The translations under genes were made by a program, and so were the position numbers. Below are positions 10,898-21,327 of a stretch of DNA of 64,000 bases, one piece after another. The DNA is from Boesenbergia rotunda (lineage: Eukaryota; Streptophyta; Magnoliopsida; Zingiberales; Zingiberaceae). Position 1 is the stretch's first letter, and each line of letters starts with the position of its first letter. The notes under the pieces are model-generated. The model ran no database searches and was not told where the DNA came from. It saw only the letters and a program-made list of their open reading frames with translations. The stretch is taken from the NCBI GenBank assembly GCA_024364735.1, contig JAGFNQ010002298.1:337082-401081 (forward strand). Reading direction: 5' to 3'.

Positions 10898-12112
10898 TGT
10901 TAGTGCAGGCAGCACCTAAGTCAAACCTGTGTTTTGATAATGGCAAAAGGTTCAGAAGTTAAGGTGTTATTGTGATCTAACATACTTACTGAGTGTGCAG
11001 GAAAAGTCCTAGGTACACTAGGCAAGAAGTCCTGGCAAAGGGCTGGGCAAAGAAGTCCTGGTCAAGGACTGGGCAAGAAGTCCTGGCAATGGGCTGGGCA
11101 CCGAAGACCTGACTGGAAGTTGGGCACGAACACCTGACTGGAAGTTGGGCACAAAGACCTGGTCAGGTGGATTGGGCAAAAGTCCAACCGGAGGAGCCGG
11201 TTGGTAAAAGGTAAACTCTCTTAAGAAGAGTAGGTGAGGGCGCGCTCCCAGTTGAGGGAACAGTAGGCGTCGGTTCGACCTAGGATTCCATTTGGGAGAC
11301 CCGAAGTCAGAACAAAGACAGCTTAGGCTGTAAATAAAGGCTAATATGTTTTGCTTCTTTGTTTATGGAACTAACCTTGGTTGCAGGGATCGAAGGACTT
11401 GTTTTCTGCAGCTAGGCGCCTCAATTGAGTGAGGCACCTTACTGGGGTTAGGCGCTCGGATGCATACGGGCGCCCAAGTGCAAAGGCAAAACAGAAGCAA
11501 GCGAAGCAAACAACCACGAAGCCTCTAGATTGAGTCAGCTCAGGCGCCCGTGAGATCATAGGCACCCCCATCAGCTCAGGCGCCCAAGTGGAGATGGATA
11601 AGCACTGACCGAGCCTGCGGATAAGAGATCGCGCAGGGATGCCACGTGTTAGGCGCCCCCATCGACACAGGCGCCCGTATGGGTGCTATAAAAGTGGGTT
11701 CACCCCCAAGGCTTCAACATCCATTGCTCTCAACGCTCCAGACACTTTCGCTCAATTGCTACGCTCCGACAAAGTTCGACTTCTAGATTCCAGCGCCGAC
11801 GACGACCCTCTGCTCCGAAATTCGATCCACCTCGGGCGTCGGTAAAACTTTAAATTACGAAAGTGTTGTTAATTCAATTTCCAATTCTATATCTGTACTA
11901 TCAATCTGTAAAAGTTTTCCCGAATATAGAATTGTCCAAAGTAAACGGTCAAGGACCATGGGCCTTGGAATAGGAGCCGACCACGACTCCGAACCAAGTA
12001 AAACCAACTTGTGTTCGTGTGTGTTCTGTAATTTTTCGCTGCGTATCTTCTCTAATATTCTAAAAATTTTATAACGATATTCACCCCCCCTATCGTTTTC
12101 TCCGATCTAACA
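10898..12112 (+). repeat. 3' LTR of element E
   Basis: 1,215 bp, TG...CA. It is about 90 bp shorter than LTR1 through small deletions in the 'aagtcctgg' and GGCGCC repeat blocks. Otherwise it is clearly homologous, including 'ggtgctataaaagtgggttc' near 11,683 and the terminal 'ctccgatctaaca'. TSD TCTTC follows at 12,113-12,117. Confidence 0.92.
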
Positions 12113-12117
12113 TCTTC

Positions 12118-13089
12118 TAGATAATAACTGCCCCTAGTGAGCTTTTTAATGATAACATACGGTCCATCTCACTGCGGCTCCAGCTTCCCAGGGTTGCTGA
12201 CTGGCTTTATCCTTTTTCCAGACCTTGTCGCAAACGTCAAAGTTGCAGGCGATCACCCGGTGATTATTGGCTTGCTGCATCCTTCGTCGATATGCTTCCA
12301 GTCGAGCTGTTGCTCTATCCCGCACCTCAGAGATGAGGTCAAGGTCAATCAAATGCTCTTGATCGTTGTCCTCCTTGTGATAGCGTTGTCGTCGGGCGGA
12401 CTCCTCCCATACCTCCACTGGGATGACGGCCTCAACCCCGTATACTAGTTGGAAAGGGCTTTCGTCTGTTCCTTCTCGCGGGGTAGTGCGATAGGACCAC
12501 AGGATGCTAGGGAGTTCATCGACCCAGCTGCCCCCGACGTGATCTAGCTTTATCTTGAGTCCCCGCAGGATTTCCCGATTGACGACCTCAGCTTGTCCAT
12601 TGCCCTACGGGTAGGCTACTGAGGTGAAGGTTTGCCGAATGCCTAACCCCTCGCGCCATTCTTTCAACTTGCATCCCGAAAGTTATCTTCCATTGTCCGA
12701 CACCAGCTTGTGGGCTATGTCGTATCTGCAAACGATGTCCCTTCATAGGACGTTCATCACCGCCGCCTCTGTGATATTCGCCAGAGGTTCCGCTTCTACC
12801 CATTTGGAGAAATAGTCGACGAGAACTAGCAGGAACTTCTTCTGCTGCGGCCCAATGGGAAAGGGGTCACAATGTCCATTCCCCACTGATCGAAAGGGCA
12901 GGACACTGTAGAGACTCGTAATGGCTTAGTCGGGCGGTGATTCACATGTTGATGTCTTGACAGGCTTCGCACCTGGCCACGAACTTGAAAGCATCGACCT
13001 GTAGGGTAGGCCAAAAGTACCCTGCCAAAATGATCTTCCTGGACAGGGATTTTCCCCCGATGTGACTCCCGTAGATGCCTTCATATACC
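12118..13089 (-). pseudogene. Gypsy/Tat integrase (zinc domain end, DDE core, C-terminal domain), decayed
   Basis: The integrase inserts element cDNA into the genome. Minus-strand order: 'EGIYGSHIGG' then 'CEACQDIN' (the HHCC zinc domain, whose first part lies at 28,464 beyond element D); core with 'CPFDQWGMDIVTPFP' (first Asp), 'HKLVSDNG' (second Asp) and 'GNGQAEVVNRE' (Glu); then 'ARLEAYRRRM' and the C-terminal 'DKVWKKDK...LEPQ'. All three catalytic residues can be located, but frameshifts and in-frame stops break the frame. The 5' part is separated by element D (TSD ATACC) and the last residues by element E (TSD TCTTC). Confidence 0.88.
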
Positions 13090-13390
13090 TGTTGGTGCAA
13101 TCAACCCAAGTGTGATTGGGTAAGATCATGGGTTTTGATGTGTGTATCAATAAAATTAAGTTAGGGTTTCATGTTGATATAATATGTGTATTTGAGTGTG
13201 CAGGTTTGCAAGATACATATAGACTTAGTTGGACATCTTCGGGTCCAGTGAAGGATAGCATGGGGAGATGAGTTGTGGGCTTGTATGCATCCGAGGGACT
13301 GTGGACAAAGCAGGGACAATGAGCCGAGGGAAACGAACTTCGAGGCATACGCGAAGGATGACATGGGGAGACGAGCTGTGGGCTTGCATG

Positions 13391-15926
13391 TGATGAACCC
13401 AAAATGACTGTCACGAATGTGGGTCTCAAATTTAAAAATTTATAAATGTGCTGGAAACCCTTTTTGCAATCAAAGAAGAAAAGCGTAGTAAGGGGCCACA
13501 GGTCGTATTTTTTTCCAAGGGCTAGTTTAAGTTGTGTGATTCAAACTCGCGTTAATGTATCGTTAATGTTTTTGGGTTTCAAATAAGAAATGGGTTTGGT
13601 TTCGAATAGACAAGAAAATGCAATAGAAAAGAAAATGAAAAGGCAGGACAGAATTAACTAAGTGAACTAGACAAGGTAATAGCTATTGGAGACTTAACCA
13701 TATAGGAAATCTAACTAACAAAAACAACTTGTATGAAATTGGAAAACCATCTCTGAATTGAATTGCAGCGAAATACTAAACAAGTGAATCAAAACAATGC
13801 TGAAATTTGTAATTGAAATTATGGCCAATCATTAGAACCTACTTGAGAACTTGAAATTTATTAATAATGAAATGAAAGTTGACATTCAAACATAACCATA
13901 CATGAAACACTGATTCCTAGCTCACTATCACACTGAAATTTGCACTTAACTTGATATCTATCACTGCCAAAGCTTATCTTGGTACAAAGTGAAGAAAGTG
14001 AAACAACTTGATAAAGGGAAAGAACTCATGTGCCAAAAACCAAGATTAACAGCAGCAATAAAACCTAACAGTGAGTTGAAAAGCAAAACTAACAGATAAA
14101 AACTTCGCAAGAGTGGATGAAGAATTTCAGATGAAAATCTGACCAATTCAGTCAGCTTACATGCAGAGTTGAGAATTCTGGAATGCAGAAATCAGTTGCA
14201 GAAATTCAGCATTGCAAGACAGTTTTCAGAACTTGGAAACAGATTTGCAGTAATGAAAGAAATATCCTACTGAAAAACAATTGAGCAGGTTGGATTAAGA
14301 AGAACTAGAGTATGCTTGACTCTAATTCCAGAAACTACAAACTGAAGGTTTCAGACATGAACCGAATTGCAGAAAGTGAAATTGAAAGTTGCAGAAACAA
14401 AACTAGCATGCAGCAATCGAAAAATAAATGCAGAAATAGGGTTCAAATGCTTTGTAAACGAGATAGCTACAACTAAATTCAGAAGATAAAGCCAAAGCCA
14501 ACTTGATACGAAATTTCAGGAATTGAAAAGAAACTGATACACTGAATTGACAAAACCTGATACGCAAGAGCTAAGTAGGTGCAGAAATGAACTTAGCAAT
14601 GAAGTAAGCTGAAACTGAAGATGATGTGCACTAAACAAATTTACTAACTACTTATCTTGCAGAATCAAAACGTAATTAAGGCTGAATCTATTCAAGACAT
14701 TAAACTGAAACAACTGATACGAAAACAGTAGCAGAATTGAAACAGGTTACAGGAATGAAAGTTACAGCTACGAAATTACAACTAAAACACAAAGAAATGC
14801 ACTTAAACTAAGACTCGACCAATCCTTGATTCAAAACCACCTTGTTCGTCACGCAAGGGCAAGCCAAGAACCCCTTAAACTCGCAAATCAGTGGAAGAAT
14901 GACTCAAACTTCAGATCTGCTCCCAGATTGCACCAAACTGGAATGATCCAATCGATTTCCACGATCTCGCGATTCCAAGGGTGGATGATGATTTGATGCT
15001 GATCAAAGAATACCAGAGGACCCTCCAGTAAGCTTCAATTGCAGAAATTGGCACGCGATCGTGATTGAATCGATCAAATTGCAGAAACTGCTGAAACCCT
15101 CACGCAACTCTGCTCCAAGGCACTTCTGAGCTTAAATCTCCGCTGAAATCCTCTTCCAAAGATCCAGATCTTGCTTCAGGATCGAGATCGAGTTGGCCAC
15201 GCCTCTGATGGAAGAAATTTGGAAAAAAAACATGAAGAAATGAAGAAGAACGAGAAGAAGAACGAGGAAGAACTCAGCTGAAGAATGAGGTCGCGACCAT
15301 CAGATCTGAAACAGGGAGCCGTTTAAGTAGTTGAGGAAATGGACGGCTGAGATTGATTCCGCTTCATCCAACGGTGGATCGTTGTCCGATTTGATTCAAA
15401 TTTTCCAGATCTTGATCAGAGGTCAAGATCATCCTCGTGGTAGCTCGGATCTGCCAGATCTTCAACGGATGATCCAGATCACCTTGATCTTTGTATGGAT
15501 GGTTTAGAACACTCCGATCATGATCCAACGGCTAGATGGTCTCTGATTTAGCTGAAACTCTCAGATCTTGATCTGATCACTTGATTAGCCTTAATCCCAG
15601 CTCGGATTGATCAAAAGTTCTCAGATGGTCTAGATCTAACCGTTCTCTCATCGGACGGTCCAAATTAGTTGACGCTTGATTCCTTGGATCTAATCCACTT
15701 TTAACTCAACTTTGACCCATCATTACCTAGGTCCCTGATCATTTGAAGCCTTCAAAAGTAGATCAAAAATTTAGTGACAAAACAACCCAAATATAACAAG
15801 ATTTACAATTAAGTCCAAAAATAATACAAATCCTAGAACCTAGAGTAAATCCACAATTACACAAGTAAACTATGGGTCAAACACAGATTTAAACATATAA
15901 AATGATCAACAAAATGACACTTATCA
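13391..15926 (-). mobile_element. 2.5-kb solo LTR-like insertion in the LTR of element D
   Basis: The insert begins TGAT and ends ATCA, is flanked by GCATG (13,386-13,390; 15,927-15,931), and the homologous LTR at 27,770-27,785 has an uninterrupted single copy of this site. The TG...CA ends and 5-bp TSD fit a solo LTR. No gag or pol similarity is present. Minus-strand polarity is suggested by a C/T-rich leader-like stretch around 15,330-15,200 downstream of an AT-rich promoter-like site. The superfamily is not certain; a large Gypsy LTR is most likely. Confidence 0.75.
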
Positions 15927-16223
15927 GCATGCATCCGAGGGACGAGAGCTAAAGTCGAAGAAGGCTTGAAGGCAATAGGTCGAGGCTGCTGGATGAAGAG
16001 TCAGCTGAGTCGTGAGGGTTCGAGTGTTGAGAGAATTGTACTCAGGAAGGGAAACCCTAGGTTTAAAGAGCTGGCAGTCGACTGATGTCTAGAGTACAGA
16101 AAGATCAGTCGACTGGTGTCGACTAGAATTCGAATCGTCGGTCTGTGACATTCGAATTCACGAGAACCAGTCGACTGGTGTTAGCACCAGTCGACTGGTA
16201 ACCGTCAGAACAATATCGAGCAC

Positions 16224-16230
16224 TATTTAA
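16224..16230 (+). promoter_or_regulatory. TATA-like box in the 5' LTR of element D
   Basis: TATTTAA in 'gagcactatttaagaggg'. The same site is at about 28,105 in LTR2, and an equivalent 'tctatttaaagga' lies in the LTRs of element C (about 20,896 and 26,723). Confidence 0.6.
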
Positions 16231-16467
16231 GAGGGCTCATTTTTGGCTGAGTTTCCTTGGCGAAACTAACTTGGGAAAAGCTTGTTAGTAGGCTACCAGT
16301 GCTCAGAAAGTATCATCTCCGAACCATGTGAATGTTTGGTGTTAGTATCGTTTTAGTTTATTGTTTTAGTTTTCCGCTTGCGCTTGCTAACACGTGTAGG
16401 AAGAAAATCAAAAAGTAGCTATTCAACCCCCCCCCCTCCTCTAGCTAACTGTAAAGGTCCCAATAAG

Positions 16468-16479
16468 TGGTATCAGAGC
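16468..16479 (+). other. primer binding site of element D
   Basis: TGGTATCAGAGC, 2 bp after the LTR end, complementary to initiator tRNA-Met. Confidence 0.92.
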
Positions 16480-16531
16480 AAGGTTCGCTTGTCTACGGAC
16501 TAACCGCCAAGAGAGCAAAAAGCTAGAGGAA

Positions 16532-18213
16532 ATGATGATTGAAGAAAGATTAGAGGACGATATCAATGTTCCACCTCCCTACGATCACGAGAATTTCGAC
16601 TATTAGAGGATGCGGACAAAGACTTGGTTCGACATGGATTGGAATTTCATGATCACGCTAGAAGAGTCATTTGAAGTGCCAAAAGATAAGCACGGGAAAA
16701 AGTTCCAATCACGATATTGGAATAAGGAGCAACAAATGCAATCAAAGGAAAATGATAAGGTAATATCAATTCTACGTAATATTTTGCCTAATGATGTGAT
16801 TAGCCGTATAGGTAAGTACAAAAATGCACATCAACTATGGAGCAAGATGATAGTGATTCATATAAATCCTACATAAGCTCAAGTAGTGGAAGAGCCCAAG
16901 GAAATAAGCTCAATGGTCCAAGAAGAGGAAAAGGACAAATCGGATGAGGAAAGAAGCTCAACATCCGAAGAGGGGAGAAAGAAGAAAATGATTCATCCAT
17001 TTCATCAAGTGAAGCGGCACAAGAAATTAAAGAATCATCCACTTCATCAAAGGGGAAAAAAGAGGTCTCTACTTCAAAGATTGAGGGGGAGGGGAGACCA
17101 TCATTAATACTAGAGCAAGAAGAAGCATCTTCCTCCACCAGAGCAAAGTCAAAAGACCACATTATTTACTTTGGGTATAACAAGAAGGGACACTACAAGG
17201 ACAAGTGCCCATTAGGTAAAAAGAAGGTAACCCCTAGACCCGAGTCAATTCATTTAAAATCTAACATGGGGTGTAGGGAAAAGAAGGAGAAAAACACATT
17301 AGGTGTTACACATGTGGTGAGCTAGGACACTACCACACCAAATGCTCAAGAAAAGGAGAATTCAAGAAATTGGAGCATTTGAGGAAGTGAGAGAAGAAGG
17401 AGAAGAAGTGAATCTCATATCAAGGGGGAGCTACAAGGGTAAGGGAGGTAATCCCTAACTTTAAGCATTTTTCAAATTCCTCCATGAATGTTAGAAATAA
17501 TGTGAATTATTTGCCTATGCATAATTTTGGTTTTAGATATTATGATAAAAATAGGATTCATGTTGTATCTTAAAACCCTAAGGAATTTATGTATCATGAT
17601 AAACCTAGAATTTTTAGACCTAACGACCAAGGCATTAATCCAAAGAAACGGAGACGCATGCCTAGACAAATGGGTAGATCTAGAAATATCCAAGGTGGGC
17701 ATGGTGATACTAAGTTTTTAGATCTAGAAATATCCAAGGTGGGCATGGTGATACTAAGGTTAAAAACTTAGAGAGGGAAAATCAAGCCTTGAGGGCAAGG
17801 CTTGATAAATTGGAGAAAATCCTAGATAGATTCACTATTGGATCTAAGGTTTAGGCATGGTGTCGAGTAGTCAAAACCCCGACAATGATAGATCGATCTA
17901 GGATGCCGATCTATGAGATCAAATGTAATGGAAAAGTCATATGCAAGGATCAAGGATGTCATAATCATAGCAAAGGGTAGGCTAAAAATGGCAAGGGAAA
18001 GCCATTTAAAGGGAAGAAGAAGAACTTATCCAAGGACAAGGTGCCCAAAGTTAAAAAGGTTAGGGTTGTAGGCCAAAAATCGCCGGAGGTACGCCAGTGT
18101 GGCCTTGTGGTTATAGATGAGGTGACTAAGGCCAAGAGCTCAAGGGGGAGCTTTAGGAGCCAAGTTAGAACCCATGGCCAATGGATCTCAGGAGGATTTC
18201 TTCCGGAAGTCTA
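16532..18213 (+). pseudogene. gag of element D, multiple stops and frameshifts
   Basis: Homologous along its length to the gag of element C. It starts at ATG 16,532; an in-frame TAG stands near 16,604 where element C has Trp. The next block reads 'WNFMITLEESFEVPKDKH' and 'VISRIGKYKNAHQLWSKM'. A Ser/Glu/Lys-rich linker follows, then a first knuckle with Cys replaced by Tyr ('GYNKKGHYKDKCP', about 17,175) and a second with all Cys/His present ('CYTCGELGHYHTKC', about 17,308). A 44-bp tandem duplication ('agatctagaaatatccaagg' units) spans about 17,675-17,760. The C-terminal 'HGQWISGGF' ends near 18,213, as in element C. Confidence 0.8.
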
Positions 18214-18998
18214 GGTGGACAAAGGAGTGTGCCAAAGGATGTGGAGACGGATTTGAGGCTCAATCCTAGAAATTTAACACATTGGGGTTGACTATCATGC
18301 ATAGAAATGACATTGGGATCATATTGCATGGAAGTTGATCTTTAATATATAGATGTCATATAAATCAATACTAGGAATGCATTGTGGTTGGGTATGTGAA
18401 GATACATCAAGAAGAGATCAAAACTAGGACTTTAGGTCAAGGTTCAATTGAACCATTTAGATAGTTTTGAGTTTTGTGTCAATCTTGAGATTGGTAATAG
18501 ATACATGTGTGAATGTATTTTTTTCCAAGTAGACATAGGTACCACAAACCTCTCTACAAAATTAGAAAATTTTTGGAGATTTATGAAATTTCTGGTGCAT
18601 TTCTGAAGTTGGGACAGAAATGCTGAAAATATAGGGTATCAGTCGACTGATGCAGAGGGCAGTCGACTGGTACAGTTCGATCCAGGAACTAGGGTATTCT
18701 ATGTGTCAGTCGACTGATCCTTCATCAGTCGACTGATCTTTCTGTATACTCCATCAGTCGACTGATGCTTGGATCAGTCGACTGATGCAGCGAATCTTTA
18801 AAAGAATAGCCCGCGCGGGGATGGCCGAACCTAGGGTTTCAACGCCGCCCCTTGTTGCCACCTCCCTCCTTTGATCTCTCCAACTCCTCTAAGGCTTCCT
18901 ACGACCTTGAAATCGTGTCTCTAGCCTTCCTCCACCTTAGATCTGAATCTAGGGCAAGAAAAGCACCTTCCTTGAGTCAACTTTGATCATTATCCATC
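18214..18998 (+). promoter_or_regulatory. inter-ORF region of element D with a palindrome array and putative internal promoter
   Basis: Non-coding. Six exact CAGTCGACTG palindromes lie in 145 bp (18,640; 18,660; 18,707; 18,726; 18,755; 18,775), followed by an A/T box 'ctttaaaag' near 18,790 and a C-rich leader 'gggtttcaacgccgcccc' resembling a plant 5' UTR. The same layout (palindromes, A/T box, leader) occurs in the LTRs and in element C ahead of its second ORF. Promoter function is inferred. Confidence 0.45.
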
Positions 18999-20311
18999 AT
19001 GCAATGAATGGAGAGACGGTAACGAATGGTTTGCTTTATCTTTTCATTTAGTCTATAATTCATGACTAACTCTCTATATTTTGCATGTTTTCCTTATTTT
19101 TTTCTTCTTGATTGGGTCATTCTTGGTACATGCATATGGTGTTTGCATTTAAGGCTAGGCAAAAGAGAAGGGTTGGTGAGGGACCGTCCCAACAGCCTCC
19201 CATAGATCCTACGGCACCTCGGTTTCATTCCGAGGGCTGCCGGCGAGATTTGAAAATGCTGACTTTATTTTAATGAATTGTCGATATCTCAATCAATCAT
19301 ATTTTTTGGAGAATACTCCTTATATCATTGAGATTATCACTCATTTTGGGTTAGAAAAGTTAGTACACTGTCAGCATTATGTAAATTTTGACCTCTGCAA
19401 GGAATTTTATACAAATCTCATATGTAGTAGTACCAATGGCGTGACGTATGAGTCCATGGTAGGAGAAGTCACCATCTCTTTTTCACCTACATTATTAGGG
19501 TCGTTCTTAGGGTGTCGGGTTTCAGAAAACCCATTTACATGCTTCCAAAATGTCATTGAGCCTCTAACATTGCCTTAACGTAACCATTGATCAAATTCAC
19601 CGTCATTATTTCGATAATCCTCGACCTCCTCTGCAGCGTATTTTTATAGCTAGGCGCATGAGTGCAATTAGCAACATTCTTTATAAAATTATCCTAGACT
19701 GCATTTTGCCCATTGTCACCAAGGGGAGGTCCAAGATTCGGCTACCTCACCTAGTGATGATGTATGCTTTAGAGAGGAGGCTAGACATTGACATCGCCCG
19801 TCATGTATTCGCATCTATTGTGCATTTTTCACATGATGTCCATCGGAAGATTTACATGTCATTCGGTCATATTTTGACCAAATTATTTGCATCTAGAGGC
19901 ATTGACATCACTAGAGGTCAGTTGTATCAGCTGTCCAAGGACTACGACCAGATAGGTTCTCGGCAGCTCTCCTTGGCTGGGATTGAGAGACAGCAGGGAG
20001 TGATGGTCTAGCGACGTCGTCATGCTTCCTCTAGCTCTGATGATGATGAGGAGGCTACTGCTCCTGCCGCTGCTACTGCTGCTGCTCCTGCAGGGATTAC
20101 AGAGGAGCGGTTCTCCCGATTGGAGGCGGAGGTTCACGGACTCAGGGAGGGCTTCCAGAGTTTTCAGCAGCGACAAGCTGCTATAGAGGGGGAGGTTCAT
20201 GGACTCAGGGAGTACTTTCAGAGCTTTTAGCAGCGACAGGATGATATGTATGAGATGATGCAGCGCTAGGATCTGATGTACTAGACTCCTCCTCCTGGCG
20301 ACGATGCATAG
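18999..20311 (+). pseudogene. second ORF of element D, 'putative plant transposon protein' type
   Basis: Homologous to ORF2 of element C. Exon-1-like 18,999-19,018 is followed by gtaacg; the ATG frame meets TGA at codon 3. The main part runs from about 19,150 with 'GEGPSQQP' and 'APRFHSEGC', then 'NCRYLNQSYF' and 'HFGLEKLVHC', and after a frameshift 'LPIVTKGRSKIRLPHLVMMY', 'ALERRLDIDIARHVF' and 'QLYQLSKDYDQIGS'. A stop stands at about 20,012 where C has Trp. The tail repeats 'EVHGLRE.FQSFQQRQ' (coiled coil) and ends at 20,311. The order resembles the plant transposon-associated domain I know as 'putative plant transposon protein' (PF20167-like); its biochemical role is not known to me. No pol motifs. 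Confidence 0.7.
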
Positions 20312-20367
20312 CTTCCGCATGACTTGGATGTGATGGTGTTGAGAGTGTGTTTAGATTGAGCATGTTT

Positions 20368-21258
20368 TGTTGGGGCAATCGGCCCACGTATGATCTGGAG
20401 GATCATGGTTTTGATGTGTGTGGTCAATATGATTAAATTAGGGTTTGTTGTTGGACTAATATGTGTATGTGAGTGTGTAGTTTTGCAGGTACACATAGAC
20501 TTGGATGATGTCTTCAGGTGAAGGGTGGCATGAAGGCAAGCTGGAGGCTTGTGTGCGCACCTGAGGGACCATGGATAGTAGGGGCGATGAGCCGAGGGAC
20601 GCGGACTTCGAGGCGTACGTGAAGGATGGCATGGAGGCAAGCTGGAGGCTTGTGTGCGCATATGAGGGACGAGGGCCAAAGACGAAGAGGGTGTGAAGGC
20701 AACAGTCGAGGCTGCTGGTGAAGAATTGACCAGGTCGTGAGGGTCCGAGTGTGAGTGTTTGTACTCGGGAACTAAGCCGGGAGGGTTCGAGTGCGGAGGG
20801 AAATGTACTCGGGAAGGGTAACCCTAGGCTTAGGGAAGGACTAGTCGACTGCCCCAGGGGCAGTCGACTGGTAGCGGCCATTTAGTACTCGAGTTCTATT
20901 TAAAGGAGCTCATTTAAGGCTTTTCTTTCTTGGCGAAACTTGCTTGGATAGAGTGAGTTAGTAGCCTATTATGCTCAAGTAGTGTCCAAAGATTGTGGTG
21001 AGGTTTCTCCACCCACAAGGAGCTACGCGATCTAGCCGAGGTGCTCCAGGGAATCATCCACCGACGGATTAGGGATCGCCCACCTTACGGGCAGCCGTGG
21101 AGTAGGAGTTTTTATCTCCGAATCACGTATATCGGTGTGTTTCATTCTTGTTTTAGTTTAGTTTTATTTTGTATATTCCGCTTGCGCACTAACGGTTGTA
21201 GGAAGAAATTGAAAGTTGCTATTCACCCCCCCCCTCTAGCTCCGACAACGATCTAACA
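20368..21258 (+). repeat. 5' LTR of element C
   Basis: 891 bp, TG...CA ('tgttggggcaatcgg' to 'caacgatctaaca'). Contains one exact (20,861) and one near-exact (20,842) CAGTCGACTG, a TATTTAAA-type box near 20,897 and a 'ccgcttgcgcactaacggt' U5 region shared with LTR2. Minus-strand frames (20,281-20,881) are chance ORFs. Confidence 0.93.
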
Positions 21259-21260
21259 AG

Positions 21261-21272
21261 TGGTATCAGAGC
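21261..21272 (+). other. primer binding site of element C
   Basis: TGGTATCAGAGC, 2 bp after the LTR, matches initiator tRNA-Met. Confidence 0.93.
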
Positions 21273-21327
21273 GAAGGTCCGCTCTCGTTGGAATAACCGC
21301 CAAAAGAGCACAAGCTAGAGGAGAAGA

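Larger units (their letters stand above)
6782..12112 (+). mobile_element. element E: gag-only Copia-type LTR retrotransposon
   Basis: A complete 5.33-kb element with two LTRs (6,782-8,087; 10,898-12,112), a PBS directly after LTR1, a frame-shifted gag, an AT-rich non-coding interior and a purine tract before LTR2. Perfect TSD TCTTC. No protease, integrase, RT or RNase H can be found between 9,468 and 10,897, so it is non-autonomous and would need another element's enzymes. It is inserted into the end of the Gypsy integrase. The solo LTR at 29,073-30,389 is of the same family. Confidence 0.93.
13090..16465 (+). repeat. 5' LTR of element D (interrupted)
   Basis: TG at 13,090. The end reads 'ggtcccaata', where LTR2 has 'ggtcccaaca'. 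The left part (13,090-13,390) and right part (15,932-16,465) align with consecutive parts of 27,479-28,463. It contains four exact CAGTCGACTG palindromes (16,075; 16,106; 16,168; 16,188), just upstream of a TATTTAA box at 16,224-16,230. Confidence 0.88.

Noticed and set aside
19883..20320. 145-codon Leu/Ser-rich minus-strand ORF
   Set aside because: Complement of the coiled-coil coding tail of ORF2.
20281..20881. Minus-strand ORFs of 132-145 codons, also 26,093-26,467 and 27,545-28,043
   Set aside because: Inside LTRs of C and D, differently broken in each copy, and opposite to the transcribed strand.
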